Shown piece by piece: positions 54,239-63,323 of a DNA stretch of 64,000 nt. The translations under genes and the position numbers were made by a program. The stretch spans positions 2,480,001 through 2,544,000 of the forward strand of contig OZ220496.1 in assembly GCA_965116235.1 (NCBI GenBank), read 5' to 3'. The notes under the pieces are model-generated. The model did not search any database. It had not been told where the DNA came from and was given only the letters and a program-made list of their open reading frames with translations. Position 1 is the first letter of the stretch. Every line of letters starts with the position of its first letter. The stretch is from MPNP01 sp965116235 (GTDB lineage Bacteria; Pseudomonadota; Alphaproteobacteria; Rhodobacterales; Rhodobacteraceae).

Positions 54239-56422
54239 CTAATCGGAAATCATTGTCAGCCATTCGTCTTCAGTCACGATTCTGATACCGAGATCGGTGG
54301 CGTCTCGGGACTTTTTCCCACTACCAGGCCCGGCAACGACCACATCAACGTTTTTGCTGACTGAATTATAGATTCTAGCCCCCAGAGATTCGGCTTGGAT
54401 CTTGGCTTCCATCCGCGTCATCCGTTCTAGCTTGCCCGTAAACACAACGGCCAATCCCGAAATTGGCGATTGTTCAGACTGAGGCGGCTCAACAGGTTCA
54501 ATGCTTAATTCAGGAATCAAGTCCGCCAACCATTGCCGAAATGTATGATTTGCAAAGGTCGCGATCAGAGATTCGACCATCACTCCACCAAAACCTTCCA
54601 GATTGCAAAGTTCTTGAATAGCTGAGGTTTTGCCATTTTTTTCATCAATCATGGCTGCTGAAAGATTATCCCAAGATTGAAAATGCTGCGCCAATCGCTG
54701 GGCATTCTGGACTCCGAGGTATCGGATTCCTAGGGCTGTTAGCAATTTGGCCAATCGAACTTTCCTTTTTCGGTCGATTTCAGCAAACAATCCCTGAACA
54801 GACTTTTCCTGCCAGCCTCTTTCCCCCGTGAGATCTATACCCTCGTTTGCCAGATTGCGCTGCAACTTGAAGATATCCCCGGGACTCTGGATCCAGCGCC
54901 GACCAGTATGAGGGAATTTCCGTTCATAAAATTGCTCCATGAGGGTATCCCCCAGCCCTTCAAAATTTAATCCCTCACTTGAGACAAAGTACTTGAGCCT
55001 GCCGAGCACCTGAGCTTCACAATCAAACTCACCAACACACCTGGACACAGCCTCCCCTTCGGGCCGGATAGCGGGTCGGCCACAGATCGGACACGCCGTT
55101 GGAAACTCATAGGGAATCGAAGTCTTCGGTCTTTTGGTTAGATCTACGTCCGATATCTTGGGAATGACATCACCGCTTCGATAAACTTCAACCGTATCTC
55201 CGATTCGAATGTCTTTTCCATCGCGGATTACTTCATCACCAGACCCCAAACCCTTGATGTAATCCTCATTATGCAAGGTGACGTTTGAAACCGTCACGCC
55301 ACCGACCATCACTGGCTCAAGCTTGCCGACCGGCGACAGCGACCCCGTCCGCCCGACCTGAATGTCGATATCATTCAATACAGTCCAAGCCTTTTCCGGA
55401 GGAAGCTTATAGGCAATGGCCCATCTTGGGTAGGTTGAGCTGTTACCCAACCTTCTTTGCAAGGCTAGGCTGTTCACCTTGATGACAACCCCATCAATGT
55501 CATAACTGAAATCAGGTCGTGTCTTGAGAATCCTCTCGTAGAATCTCAGCACTTCGTCGGTCCCCGTGCATAGACTTCTGCCCTCCACCATCGGCAAACC
55601 AAAGTCCCTCAGCCGGTTCAATGCTTCCCATTGAGATTGAGCCAGAGGAGAAGACAACGCGCCCCAGCCGTGACAAAAGAACGATAGTTTGCGGTTTTTT
55701 GTTTGCTCCACATCAAGTTGCCTCAGTGCCCCAGCCGCTGCATTGCGCGGATTGATGAAGGTCTTGATCGAGCTCTTTTTATCGACACTTTTAGCCGCTT
55801 CAATCTGTTCCATCTGCCGAGCATTCAACTCCTCAAAGTCAGCCTTGAACATGAAAACCTCGCCGCGAATTTCCATGAATTCTGGCACGTCTCCGCGAAG
55901 CATTTGGGGAACTTGGCGTATGGTCAGCACATTTTCAGTGACATCTTCACCCTCTTCCCCTCCTCCCCTTGTGGCGGCCTGAACGAGAATGCCTTTCTTG
56001 TAGGTTAACGAAATGGCCAAGCCGTCAATCTTGGGTTCAACGACATATTCAAGGCCTGAGCCTTCCTCCAAATTGAGCAACCGACGAATTCGATCCTCGA
56101 ATTCAAGCATGTCTTCGTTGTCGAAGGCATTGTCCAAGGATAGCATTGTCAATTCATGTTTAACCTTGCGAAAGCCTTTTGTTGGCTGGCCTCCAACTCG
56201 ACTTGTCGGACTGTCGGGGTGCTTGAATTTGGGATACCGCTCTTCAAGTCGTCGCAGTTCAAGAAGATCCCGGTCAAACTGGTAGTCAGGCATTATCGGC
56301 TGGTCCAGTTCATGATACGCCCGGTTTGCCTGGTTAAGGGTCGCGGTCAGTTCATCGATGAGTTGCCTTGCGCCCTGCTCCGATCCTTGGTCAGCTGAGA
56401 GAAAGTCCCCCTGTAGTTTCAA
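54239..56422 (-). CDS. ligA: NAD-dependent DNA ligase
   Basis: LigA seals nicks using NAD. The 727-residue product has the Ia domain (YHELDQPIMPDYQFDRDL), the adenylated Lys at about 131 in EPKIDGLAISLTY, TRGGGEEGEDVTENV, FINPRNAAAGALRQLD, the OB fold VGRTGSLSPVGKLEPV, a four-Cys zinc finger (CPICG ... RCVGEFDCEAQ), helix-hairpin-helix repeats and a C-terminal BRCT domain from about 655. The only usable start is TTG 56422; the frame is open upstream to a stop without ATG, GTG or TTG. An AAGGAA abuts it, closer than ideal. Confidence 0.96.
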   Translation of the reverse strand: MKLQGDFLSADQGSEQGARQLIDELTATLNQANRAYHELDQPIMPDYQFDRDLLELRRLEERYPKFKHPDSPTSRVGGQPTKGFRKVKHELTMLSLDNAFDNEDMLEFEDRIRRLLNLEEGSGLEYVVEPKIDGLAISLTYKKGILVQAATRGGGEEGEDVTENVLTIRQVPQMLRGDVPEFMEIRGEVFMFKADFEELNARQMEQIEAAKSVDKKSSIKTFINPRNAAAGALRQLDVEQTKNRKLSFFCHGWGALSSPLAQSQWEALNRLRDFGLPMVEGRSLCTGTDEVLRFYERILKTRPDFSYDIDGVVIKVNSLALQRRLGNSSTYPRWAIAYKLPPEKAWTVLNDIDIQVGRTGSLSPVGKLEPVMVGGVTVSNVTLHNEDYIKGLGSGDEVIRDGKDIRIGDTVEVYRSGDVIPKISDVDLTKRPKTSIPYEFPTACPICGRPAIRPEGEAVSRCVGEFDCEAQVLGRLKYFVSSEGLNFEGLGDTLMEQFYERKFPHTGRRWIQSPGDIFKLQRNLANEGIDLTGERGWQEKSVQGLFAEIDRKRKVRLAKLLTALGIRYLGVQNAQRLAQHFQSWDNLSAAMIDEKNGKTSAIQELCNLEGFGGVMVESLIATFANHTFRQWLADLIPELSIEPVEPPQSEQSPISGLAVVFTGKLERMTRMEAKIQAESLGARIYNSVSKNVDVVVAGPGSGKKSRDATDLGIRIVTEDEWLTMISD

Positions 56423-56598
56423 TTCCTTGATCCATTGTCTAAGGTTAAATTCTGCTCACTCAACCAAGTTGAGCACCACATCTCCAGCATTTCGCAAAGG
56501 CATATTAGCACGGAATAGTATTGGAAAAATCAGATTCGTTGCCAATTTGGTTCTTGTACACTTTGTATGACTTGTTTCTCTAGAACCGAGTAGCTTCG

Positions 56599-57759
56599 AT
56601 GCCTGACAATCCAAGACTAAAACTGAACAGCCTAGGCATCAACAAGCCCCCGGCACAGACCCGAGTCATCGTTGCCATGTCGGGAGGCGTTGACAGTTCC
56701 GTCACAGCGGCCATGCTGAACGATCAAGGGTATGAGGTGATCGGGCTGACAATGCAGCTTTATGATCATGGTGCCGCCGTTAATCGCAAGGGGGCTTGCT
56801 GTGCGGGGCGGGATATTCATGATGCCAAGAGAATTGCGGCCGAACTGGATTTTCCACACTACGTTCTGGACTACGAAAGTTTTTTCAAGCGGCAGGTCAT
56901 CAACGAATTCGTCGACAGTTATACCAATGGATACACGCCTATCCCCTGCATACGCTGCAATGAGCGAGTCAAGTTCAAGGAACTTTTGCAAACGGCAAAG
57001 AACCTTGGCGCCGACTGCCTGGCAACGGGCCACTACATCAAGAGACTCATGGGATGCGATGGTCCCGAACTTCATCGGGCTGCCGACCTTGGCAAGGATC
57101 AGTCCTACTTTCTGTTTACGACAACCAAAGAGCAGCTGGAGTATCTCCGATTTCCGTTAGGCGAGATTGCATCAAAGGAAGAAACTCGAAAGCTGGCGCT
57201 TCGATATGGTCTTTCCATCGCTCAAAAGCCCGACAGTCAGGATATCTGCTTCGTGCCCGAAGGAAATTACGCCGAACTCGTAAGGAAGTACAATCCTGAT
57301 GCATTGCAGCCCGGCTATGTTGTCGACATGAAGGACAATATCCTCGCTACCCACGAAGGAGTTTCAAACTTCACGATTGGACAGCGGCGGCGGCTTGGAG
57401 TGAATCATTCCACCGAACCTCTCTACGTCGTAAGGCTGGATTCGAAAAATCGAAGGGTTGTTGTCGGGCCACGGTCGGCCTTGGATACGTTCAAATTCAC
57501 AATAAACAACGTGAACTGGCTTGGAGATCACGCCTTTGACACGCGTGAGGCCTGGGAATTGGATGTCAAGGTTCGTTCGACAAGCAAAACCATCCCAGCG
57601 TTCGTATTGCCGCTGCCCAACAAGGAAGCCTTGATTGAACTGGCAGAACCAGAAAAGGCGATTGCGCCGGGGCAGGCCTGCGTGTTTTATGCATCAACCG
57701 GCTCCCGTGTTCTGGGAGGAGGATGGATTTCACGCAAAGCGGAACACCCAGTCCATTAG
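56599..57759 (+). CDS. mnmA: tRNA-specific 2-thiouridylase
   Basis: MnmA makes the 2-thio group of s2U34 in Lys, Glu and Gln tRNAs. The 386-residue product has the PP-loop VIVAMSGGVDSSVTAAML, the first catalytic Cys in PCIRCNERVKF, ATGHYIKR, GKDQSYFLF, and the second Cys in KPDSQDICFVPEG, followed by beta-barrel domains to the end. The CCAGRDIHDAKRIA insert is typical of alphaproteobacterial MnmA. It is divergent from ligA and followed 43 bases later by the M20 peptidase gene. Confidence 0.96.
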   Translation: MPDNPRLKLNSLGINKPPAQTRVIVAMSGGVDSSVTAAMLNDQGYEVIGLTMQLYDHGAAVNRKGACCAGRDIHDAKRIAAELDFPHYVLDYESFFKRQVINEFVDSYTNGYTPIPCIRCNERVKFKELLQTAKNLGADCLATGHYIKRLMGCDGPELHRAADLGKDQSYFLFTTTKEQLEYLRFPLGEIASKEETRKLALRYGLSIAQKPDSQDICFVPEGNYAELVRKYNPDALQPGYVVDMKDNILATHEGVSNFTIGQRRRLGVNHSTEPLYVVRLDSKNRRVVVGPRSALDTFKFTINNVNWLGDHAFDTREAWELDVKVRSTSKTIPAFVLPLPNKEALIELAEPEKAIAPGQACVFYASTGSRVLGGGWISRKAEHPVH

Positions 57760-57802
57760 CGATCTATCAAGCACCCTCAAATTTCAGGAAAGAAGAACAG
57801 GC

Positions 57803-59173
57803 ATGACACTGGATGAACTGCTGGCCACAATTGACGCCAACCTGGATCGTTCCATTGACCGACTCATGGAACTGCTTCGAATTCAGTCTATATCGACCGA
57901 TCCAAAATATAGCAACGATTGCATTGAAGCGGCTGAGTGGTTGGTCACTGAGCTCAATCAGATCGGATTCAGGTCTTCGGCACGCCCAACGGCCGGTCAC
58001 CCGATGGTCGTTGCACATAGCAGTTCCGACAAGCCTCGAATCCTGTTCTACGGCCATTATGACGTTCAGCCTGTTGATCCCGTTGAAATGTGGACATACC
58101 CGCCATTTGAACCGCAAATTGTCACCATTGGCAATGAAAAGGCCATTCAGGCCCGTGGGGCATCAGACGACAAGGGTCAGCTGATGACCTTCATTGAAGC
58201 CTGTCGATATTGGAAGCAGCTGACCGGTACCTTGCCTCAGGGCTTTTCCATTCTCTTTGAAGGCGAGGAAGAATCAGCCTCACCGTCCCTGATACCATTC
58301 TTGCAGGATAACAAAGAGGAATTGAAAGCCGATCTGGCCCTGATCTGCGATACCGGTCTCCACGAATCCCGAATCCCCGCCATCATCACGCGACTGCGAG
58401 GGTTGATGGCTGTCGAATTTGAAATCACGGCTCCTTCCAGGGATCTGCATTCGGGAATGTATGGGGGCCTGGTCATGAACCCGCTGAGAATCATGGGAAA
58501 GATTCTTGCGGACCTTCATGATGGTGATGGCCGTGTACTGATACCCGAATTTTATGAGGGCGTGCCTGTCTTGTCATCTGAACTGACGCAAGAATGGCAG
58601 AATCTGAACTTCAATCACAGCCAGTTCTTGGAGGAAGTCGGTTTATCCATACCGGCGGGCGAAAGGACCGCAACTCCGATCGAAATGCTGTGGTCAAGAC
58701 CGACCTGTGAAATCAATGGTGTTGTTGGAGGCTATACAGGAGATGGCTTCAAGACGGTTATTCCCTCGAAGGCAAGTGCAAAAGTCAGTTGTCGCCTCGT
58801 CGGCAATCAGGACCCTGCCGCGATTCTTGGCCATTTCAAGGAATTTGTCACGAATCGCATTCCCCCGGATTGTTCAGTTGCGTTCACAGAGCATGGCATG
58901 GCCAAGGCCTGCGAAATGCCAACCAGCCATCCCATGTTTGATCTTGCCAGGCGATCGCTGTCCGAAGAGTTCAATTCAAAAGCCGTGTACGCCGGATGCG
59001 GCGGCTCCATTCCGATTGCGGGCCACTTTCAGGACATACTTGGAATGAACTCCCTTCTCATGGGCTTCGGCAAAGACAATGACAACATGCACTCACCCAA
59101 CGAAAAGTACGACATCCGTTCCTTTCACAAGGGGATAAGAAGCTGGGCTCGTCTGCTGTTTTACTCGCAGTAA
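57803..59173 (+). CDS. M20-family dipeptidase/carboxypeptidase
   Basis: The 456-residue metallohydrolase shows the two-zinc site: FYGHYDVQPVDP, GASDDKGQLMTF, LFEGEEESASPSL, the dimerisation-lid region with SRDLHSGMYGG, and the last His in NDNMHSPNEKYDI. It belongs to the M20 group related to ArgE/DapE and carnosinases; substrates are probably dipeptides or N-acyl amino acids. I chose ATG 57803, which starts TLDELLATIDANLDRS, rather than longer starts inside mnmA. It converges on the enoyl-CoA hydratase gene. Confidence 0.9.
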   Translation: MTLDELLATIDANLDRSIDRLMELLRIQSISTDPKYSNDCIEAAEWLVTELNQIGFRSSARPTAGHPMVVAHSSSDKPRILFYGHYDVQPVDPVEMWTYPPFEPQIVTIGNEKAIQARGASDDKGQLMTFIEACRYWKQLTGTLPQGFSILFEGEEESASPSLIPFLQDNKEELKADLALICDTGLHESRIPAIITRLRGLMAVEFEITAPSRDLHSGMYGGLVMNPLRIMGKILADLHDGDGRVLIPEFYEGVPVLSSELTQEWQNLNFNHSQFLEEVGLSIPAGERTATPIEMLWSRPTCEINGVVGGYTGDGFKTVIPSKASAKVSCRLVGNQDPAAILGHFKEFVTNRIPPDCSVAFTEHGMAKACEMPTSHPMFDLARRSLSEEFNSKAVYAGCGGSIPIAGHFQDILGMNSLLMGFGKDNDNMHSPNEKYDIRSFHKGIRSWARLLFYSQ

Positions 59174-59208
59174 CCTTCAGCCGATTGCGGGCCGGCGACT
59201 GAGTACAC

Positions 59209-60021
59209 TTATCGACCTTCAAAACCCGGCAGTCTTTTTTCAACAAAGGCCAGGATTCCCTCACGGAAATCCCTTGATCGACCTAGTTCACCCTGAAGTT
59301 TGGCTTCCAGTTCGAATTGCTCTTTCAAAGTGTTGTTATAGGACTCTCTCAAGGCGCTCTTCAACAGCTTGAAGGCCAATGTAGGTCCGCTGGCCAATTG
59401 TTTCGCTCGTGCCTGCCAATGGGCCTCGAAAATGTCATCGGGCACGGCTTCCCAGATCATGCCCCACCGGCTGGCATCGCCAGCAGAAATTCGATCGGCA
59501 AACATGGCTGCGCCTAGGGTTTTGGCCATTCCAACAGTTCGGGGAAGAACCCATGTTCCACCCGCATCCAGCATCAATCCTATGCGTGAGAAAGCCTGCA
59601 GAAAATAAGCGTTGTCCGTGGCGATCACGATATCCATCAAGAGGGCCAAGTTGGCACCGGCACCCGCTGCTGAGCCATTAACGGCAGCCAATGTCGGAAT
59701 GTCGGAGTTCAAAATGGCCTCAAATAAAGGATAATACTCGACCCGGAGCACCTCCTCGAGATCAACGTTTTTCAGGCTGACTTCATCGCCAATATCCTGT
59801 CCGGAGCAGAATGCGTTGCCCTCCCCGGTCACAACCAGCACCTTGCCAAGTTTTTGACTTTCTCTGATCGCATGTGTCAATTCTACTCGCATGGTTGAGT
59901 TGAGTGCGTTCCGTACATCAGGACGATTCAGTTTGATCCGGACAATGTCCTCTTCGACCGTCTGCAAAATGGTCTCGTATTTCATGCCTTGTTCCAGTTC
60001 TGATTTCTGATTGATTGCCAT
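59209..60021 (-). CDS. Enoyl-CoA hydratase/isomerase family protein
   Basis: A crotonase-fold protein of 270 residues with IRIKLNRPDVRNALNSTM-like start, VVTGEGNAFCSGQDIGD, the oxyanion hole AAVNGSAAGAGANLALLMDI, and FSRIGLMLDAGGTWVLPRTVG. The Asp in LMLDAGG and missing second Glu resemble PaaG-type ring-isomerases of phenylacetate breakdown. That would fit the aryl-acetyl-CoA maker at the other end of the window, but no paa genes are seen here. ATG 60021 is used; an in-frame ATG 12 codons later gives a more typical N-terminus. Confidence 0.85.
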   Translation of the reverse strand: MAINQKSELEQGMKYETILQTVEEDIVRIKLNRPDVRNALNSTMRVELTHAIRESQKLGKVLVVTGEGNAFCSGQDIGDEVSLKNVDLEEVLRVEYYPLFEAILNSDIPTLAAVNGSAAGAGANLALLMDIVIATDNAYFLQAFSRIGLMLDAGGTWVLPRTVGMAKTLGAAMFADRISAGDASRWGMIWEAVPDDIFEAHWQARAKQLASGPTLAFKLLKSALRESYNNTLKEQFELEAKLQGELGRSRDFREGILAFVEKRLPGFEGR

Positions 60022-60038
60022 TCAGCCTTGAGCTGCAT

Positions 60039-60515
60039 CTAGCTGTGCGAGGTGTCTTGACCCACAAGTTTCCGCAGTTCTTTTGTCTCGTCTGCCGTCA
60101 GTTCATTGTCGTTTTGTGCCAATAGTGAATTCCTTCGCCGAACTTGCCGAATTGCACTCAGACAGAACAAAATCAACAAGATGGGCCCTGATAGATACAA
60201 GATCAGGTTTTGTGCGCTGAGAACAGGCGTCAGAAGGGCAAATTCCCCATACCGCTCCTCTACATAGTCATATATTTCCTGATTGGTGTAACCCTCCACC
60301 AGTTTTTCTCGAATAAGGATTCTCATGTCGCTTGCCAGTTCGGCGTTGGATTCGTCGATGCTTTCATTTTGGCAAACCATGCAACGGATATTGCGGGATA
60401 TTTCTCGCGCACGTTCCTCCAGCAACGGATTTCCAAGCATCTCGTGCGGTTCCACCCCGAGCATCCCGGTTGGAATAATTAGCAGAGCACAGATAATCCA
60501 ATATCGGTTTGTCAT
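60039..60515 (-). CDS. ccmH: Cytochrome c maturation protein CcmH
   Basis: CcmH keeps apocytochrome cysteines reduced for haem attachment. The 158-residue product has a signal or membrane segment (YWIICALLIIPTGMLG), the redox motif ISRNIRCMVCQNESIDESNA, MRILIREKLVEGYTNQEIYDYVEERYG, and a C-terminal membrane segment (LILYLSGPILLILFCLSAI). This is the short single-domain form. It lies downstream of ccmF with a 287-base gap that contains no gene; ccmG, often located there, is absent. Confidence 0.93.
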   Translation of the reverse strand: MTNRYWIICALLIIPTGMLGVEPHEMLGNPLLEERAREISRNIRCMVCQNESIDESNAELASDMRILIREKLVEGYTNQEIYDYVEERYGEFALLTPVLSAQNLILYLSGPILLILFCLSAIRQVRRRNSLLAQNDNELTADETKELRKLVGQDTSHS

Positions 60516-60802
60516 TTGTCTCTATCCATGACGTTTTCAGTTGGCTCTCCCGGTTTCACGAAAACTCCTGTTCGAGTTCTCAGATAAAACTACCTTCAAG
60601 AACTTAATGCAGACATGGTCCATCCTGCCGCTTGAGGATTCCACTCGTTGCTTGATCTGTTGCGTTTGTTGCCTAAAGTGCTACCCGTATATCTGAAGAC
60701 TTCTGGTCTGCATGGGATAAATATTGGGATGCAAGGAGATTAAAAGCTTGATTGTAGCCAGATTGATGACCTCTTTTACCTCCCCTTGCCATTGATAACA
60801 GG

Positions 60803-62812
60803 CTACGGCTCAATATCGACATGGCCTTGAGTTGATCCTGCATTGGCTGGTCCATGCATATGACGGCCTTTGTTGGTGGCGGTTGACCTCGCAAAACCTG
60901 TCAGACTCATCGCCCCTCCAGCAGCCATGACGATAGCGCCAATCCAGATCCAGTTGACCATAGGTTTTATGTATGTTCGGATGACCCAGCCCCGACCTTC
61001 ATTCTGATCCCCCAGAACAACATAAAGATCGCGCAAAAGTCCCATATCAATGGCTGCTTCGGTGGTTGTAGTTCGAGCAATCGGATAAAATCGCTTTTCC
61101 GGCTTCAAGATGGCGACTTCGGTTGCATTACGAAAAACCCGAATATCCCCTTGAAGAGCCAGATAGTTGGAACCCACAACCTCGGCCACACCTCGAAACC
61201 GAAAATCGTAGGAACCGATTTCGTAGCTTTCACCCGGAACGGCGATCCGTATATCCTCCAGTTCCCAAGATGAAACTGAGGCTATTCCCAAAATTGTGAA
61301 CCCCAAACCGATGTGCCCAAGCGCTTTCCCAATCTCGGGGCGGGGCAAGCGTCTGAACCACTCAATCGATCGAACAAGTTTATGCTTGCCAAAGCCAGTC
61401 CTGATACCCAGTTCCCAGATGGACCCTAGCATCAACCAGACGGCAAGGGCACAGCCGACAGGCCCCAATATTCCATCGTCACTTTGAACAAAAAACACGA
61501 TACCGCCCACGAACATTGCAAATAGCATGGGAGGTCTTAACACTCGCAAGGTTCTCGGCATACTCGCTTTCTTCCACGCAAACAGAACTCCAAACGGCAG
61601 AAGCAACGTCAAAGCAACGAAGAAAGGGGTAAACGCAAGATTAAAATACGGTGGACCAACCGATATCTTGTTGCCGTCGAGAAGTTCCACGATCAGAGGC
61701 CAGAAAGTTCCAAGCAAAACGACAAGCGTAGAGACAATCAACAGCAGGTTGTTGGTCAGAAGTGCCATCTCCTTGCTGAGAAGCTCAAATGTCCCTTCTT
61801 GCTGCGCCACTTGACTTCGCAAGAAGTATAGAAAAAAGCCGCCACTGCTGAAAAGGAGTAAGAGCGCCAGAATGTATATCCCTCTGGTCGGATCACTGGC
61901 AAAAGCGTGGACTGAGGTTATGATTCCGGATCTGACCAGAAATGTTCCAATCAGGGAAAAGGAAAAGGCTAAGATAGCCAACAAGATGACCCAACGACCA
62001 AAGCACTCTCGTTTTTCAAGAACAATGGTCGAGTGCAGCAGTGCCGTGGTGATGAGCCAAGGCATGAAGGACGCGTTCTCAACCGGGTCCCAAAACCACC
62101 ATCCGCCCCAGCCCAGCTCGTAATAGGCCCACCAAGACCCCAAGGCAATCCCCAATGTCAGAAAAATCCATGATGCCAGTGTCCATGGTCGAGTCCATCG
62201 TGCCCAGGCCGAGCCAATGTTTCCATAAATCAAACCGGCGACCGCGAAACTGAAGGTTATCGAAAGACCAACATAGCCCAGATAAAGCGTGGGAGGATGG
62301 AAGGCGAGACCGGGATCCTGCAGAAGCGGGTTGAGATCCTGACCATCGAAAGGAGGTACAGCAAGTCGTGCAAAAGGGTTGGAGGTGAACAGGATGAAGG
62401 ACATAAAGCCACATGCCAGCAAACTCTGTATCGCAAGCACAAGTGCCTTGAAACGGAGCGGCAACTGCTGGCCCCACATGCCGACAAGGAAGCCATATAA
62501 ACTGAGAACCAGTATCCAGAGCAACATTGACCCTTCGTGATTGCCCCACACGCCAGTGATTTTGTAAAGGAGCGGTTTCAGTGTGTGCGAATTCAGCACG
62601 ACCAAGGCTAGCGAAAAGTCCGAACTCACAAAGGCCGTCGTAAGAGCCGCAAAGGAAATAGCCACAAGAACAAACTGTGTGGTCGCAAGGGTTGATCCCA
62701 ATTGAAGAAAGGTTCCCAAATTTTTGAAATAACCGATAAACAGAACCAAGAACTGAACCGTTGCAATCAGAAGAGCGGTGATGAGGGCCAAATGCCCCAG
62801 CTCGGAAATCAT
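60803..62812 (-). CDS. ccmF: Haem lyase CcmF
   Basis: CcmF, with CcmH, attaches haem from CcmE to apocytochrome c at the periplasmic side of the inner membrane. The 669-residue polytopic protein has GVWGNHEGSMLLWILVLSLYG, QDLNPLLQDPGLAFHPPTLYLGYVG and the haem-handling WWD motif GWGGWWFWDPVENASFMPWL. It also has HSTIVLEKRECFGRW and a periplasmic C-terminal domain (LRDLYVVLGDQNEGRGWV). Length is typical. It begins 70 bases after ccmE. Confidence 0.95.
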   Translation of the reverse strand: MISELGHLALITALLIATVQFLVLFIGYFKNLGTFLQLGSTLATTQFVLVAISFAALTTAFVSSDFSLALVVLNSHTLKPLLYKITGVWGNHEGSMLLWILVLSLYGFLVGMWGQQLPLRFKALVLAIQSLLACGFMSFILFTSNPFARLAVPPFDGQDLNPLLQDPGLAFHPPTLYLGYVGLSITFSFAVAGLIYGNIGSAWARWTRPWTLASWIFLTLGIALGSWWAYYELGWGGWWFWDPVENASFMPWLITTALLHSTIVLEKRECFGRWVILLAILAFSFSLIGTFLVRSGIITSVHAFASDPTRGIYILALLLLFSSGGFFLYFLRSQVAQQEGTFELLSKEMALLTNNLLLIVSTLVVLLGTFWPLIVELLDGNKISVGPPYFNLAFTPFFVALTLLLPFGVLFAWKKASMPRTLRVLRPPMLFAMFVGGIVFFVQSDDGILGPVGCALAVWLMLGSIWELGIRTGFGKHKLVRSIEWFRRLPRPEIGKALGHIGLGFTILGIASVSSWELEDIRIAVPGESYEIGSYDFRFRGVAEVVGSNYLALQGDIRVFRNATEVAILKPEKRFYPIARTTTTEAAIDMGLLRDLYVVLGDQNEGRGWVIRTYIKPMVNWIWIGAIVMAAGGAMSLTGFARSTATNKGRHMHGPANAGSTQGHVDIEP

Positions 62813-62882
62813 GGATTGATCGATTTAAGTCAATTAAAATTGGAAAGGCCAAGCCGGAGACTGCAGAAACGCGTCCAACGAA

Positions 62883-63320
62883 CTATTCCACGGGTTGCAA
62901 AATACCCTTGTCCTCCATGGCATCAATCACTTCCCTTGGTATATATTTTTCGTCATGTCGGGCCAGTACTTCTGTTGCTCGAAAGACAAATCCGTCAAAT
63001 CTCCCCAGTGCAATGGCCCCTTGTTCTTCAGCAAACAGGTCAGGCAAGATCCCCGTGTAAGTGATGGGCAATGATGCGGTCCCATCGGTCAGGCGAAATG
63101 AAATCGTGGAGCGGGCCCTCTCGACGGAATCCTTTTCAACCAGTCCTCCCACTCTAAACACTTCTCCAGGATCGGGGCGATCCGCCAAAACTTCAGCCGG
63201 CGTTCGAAAGAAGGAAATGCCTTCCCGAAACCCGTAACCGATTAGAACCGAAGCAATGGCTAGCAGCACGGACAGGAATACAATGAACTGTGCCCGCCTC
63301 TTTTTTTTCAAACTGTGCAT
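62883..63320 (-). CDS. ccmE: Haem chaperone CcmE
   Basis: CcmE binds haem covalently and passes it to CcmF. The 145-residue product has a basic start (MHSLKKKRRAQFIVFLSVLL), a membrane anchor, an OB fold with FRVGGLVEKDSV and ISFRLTDG, and the haem-binding His in VLARHDEKYIP. It starts three bases after the argC stop, so argC and ccm genes are probably one transcript. Confidence 0.95.
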   Translation of the reverse strand: MHSLKKKRRAQFIVFLSVLLAIASVLIGYGFREGISFFRTPAEVLADRPDPGEVFRVGGLVEKDSVERARSTISFRLTDGTASLPITYTGILPDLFAEEQGAIALGRFDGFVFRATEVLARHDEKYIPREVIDAMEDKGILQPVE

Positions 63321-63323
63321 ACG

